Below are positions 5,223 through 5,717 of a DNA stretch of 5,717 nt, in pieces. Position numbers and translations under genes: made by a program. The notes below the pieces were generated by a model. The model worked only from the letters and a program-made list of their open reading frames with translations. It was not told where the DNA came from and ran no database searches. This stretch comes from Betaproteobacteria bacterium (GTDB lineage: Bacteria > Pseudomonadota > Gammaproteobacteria > Burkholderiales > SG8-39), in the NCBI GenBank assembly GCA_007280315.1, contig QYQC01000211.1, positions 1 to 5,717 on the forward strand, in the 5' to 3' direction. Position 1 is the first letter of the stretch; the number at the start of each line of letters is the position of its first letter.

Positions 5223-5717
5223 CTAGCGCTCGAGAATGTGGATATCGAGGGCGCGGATGTCGTCCCACTCCTTGTCGCGGGCGGCAACGATGCCCTTGAA
5301 CGCGAGCGGCGCCAGCAAGCGCCGTCCGGTCTCGTCGGTGGCGAGGGATTCCATCGCCGCGAGCACTTTCGCGAACGTTTCGGGCGGCACGCGCGCATGG
5401 GCGGCAAAGGCATGCGGGGTATAGGCCGGTGTTTCGGTCAGTATCCGCAGCGTATCGCGGATCTTGGCCGGCGTCGCCTCGAAGGTGCGCCGGATGCCGC
5501 CGCCTGCCGCCTGCAGGCCCGATGCCACCGCGCGGTAGACCGAGTCGTGGGAGGCGACGTACTTGGTCTCGATGGGGATCTTCCTGCGCGTGAATTCTGC
5601 ACGCGGCAGGATGCTGGCGGCAAAGGCGGCCGGTGCCGGGAACGCAACGGCCTTGCCGGCCAGATCGGCCGGCGTGCGGTAGGGGCTGTCCTTTCTCACC
5701 ACCAGGATGCCCTTGAT
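5223..5717 (-). CDS. PhnD-like periplasmic substrate-binding protein, C-terminal part (5' end outside window)
   Basis: The frame is open from the right edge (IKGILVVRKDSPYRTPADLAGKAVAF...), so the true start lies outside. The opening matches the PhnD family (phosphate/phosphite/phosphonate ABC-type binding proteins), in which VVRKDSP..s.aDLkGk.vaf is followed by a Pro/Ala/Ser loop and PRAEF, at the start of the second lobe. The visible 164 residues include SHDSVYRAVASGLQAAGGG and a C-terminal helix pair ending in DIHILER. Such proteins bind small oxyanions in the periplasm, either for an ABC transporter or as a sensory partner of a histidine kinase (AioX with AioS for arsenite). Here the next gene is the sensor kinase in the same direction after 46 bp, and no permease or ATPase is visible, so a sensing role is more likely. 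The ligand cannot be read from this part. The signal peptide and most of the first lobe are outside the window. Confidence 0.8.
   Translation of the reverse strand: MKGILVVRKDSPYRTPADLAGKAVAFPAPAAFAASILPRAEFTRRKIPIETKYVASHDSVYRAVASGLQAAGGGIRRTFEATPAKIRDTLRILTETPAYTPHAFAAHARVPPETFAKVLAAMESLATDETGRRLLAPLAFKGIVAARDKEWDDIRALDIHILER

Noticed and set aside
4199..5299. A 366-codon open frame on the plus strand
   Set aside because: Antisense shadow of the kinase N-terminal half and the end of the binding-protein gene; no independent start signal or domain.
1..5717. CRISPR array, tRNA, rRNA, phage attachment site or toxin-antitoxin pair
   Set aside because: No regularly spaced repeats, no cloverleaf or rRNA-like sequence, no integrase and no small paired genes were seen on either strand.

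Overview
The window is a GC-rich, coding-dense stretch of a Gram-negative bacterium. Codon third positions are strongly G/C, the protein types are two-component sensors, a periplasmic PhnD-like binding protein and a GAF stump, and there is an IS630-type insertion sequence. Together these fit a Proteobacterium, perhaps a beta- or gamma-proteobacterium. That placement is inference; there is no rRNA or marker gene to confirm it.

Layout, left to right. (1) Positions 3-440 (+) hold the 3' end of a GAF-domain sensor. It runs off the left edge and stops just after the linker where a GGDEF domain would normally begin. (2) Positions 441-1106 have no convincing gene. They hold an 11-bp tandem duplication, several short perfect hairpins, two near-identical 20-bp CTTAA-type repeats (plus a partial third), and a possible gene remnant on the minus strand. 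(3) Positions 1107-1994 (+) encode a histidine-kinase-like protein whose fold is recognisable but whose catalytic motifs are all changed: the phospho-accepting His is Gln, and the N, G1 and G2 boxes are lost. (4) Positions 2050-3178 are a complete IS630-family element with 24-bp imperfect terminal repeats. Its transposase on the minus strand is split between two frames at an A8 run containing the -1 slippery heptamer A AAA AAC. (5) Positions 3312-5176 (-) encode a membrane sensor histidine kinase (TM, periplasmic region, TM, HAMP, coiled coil, PAS, HisKA, HATPase) with all catalytic motifs present. It is broken by a one-base frameshift near 4163 between the PAS and HisKA regions. (6) Positions 5223-5717 (-) are the C-terminal part of a PhnD-like periplasmic binding protein, running off the right edge and lying 46 bp upstream of the kinase.

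How the parts relate. The PhnD-like protein and the sensor kinase look like one operon, in which a periplasmic binding protein presents a ligand to a membrane kinase, as in the AioX/AioS arsenite-sensing pair. The ligand cannot be read from the sequence, and no response regulator is visible here. The degenerate kinase resembles the kinase core of this sensor (about 35 of 71 identical positions across the HisKA region by eye, including a shared RRGKDF). It faces the sensor tail to tail. Before the IS inserted, the two reading frames would have ended roughly 190 bp apart. The main point of interest is this pairing of an active-type kinase with a catalytically dead relative. The main caution is that several genes here are truncated, degenerate or frameshifted, so decay of the whole locus is a serious alternative to a working pseudokinase system.
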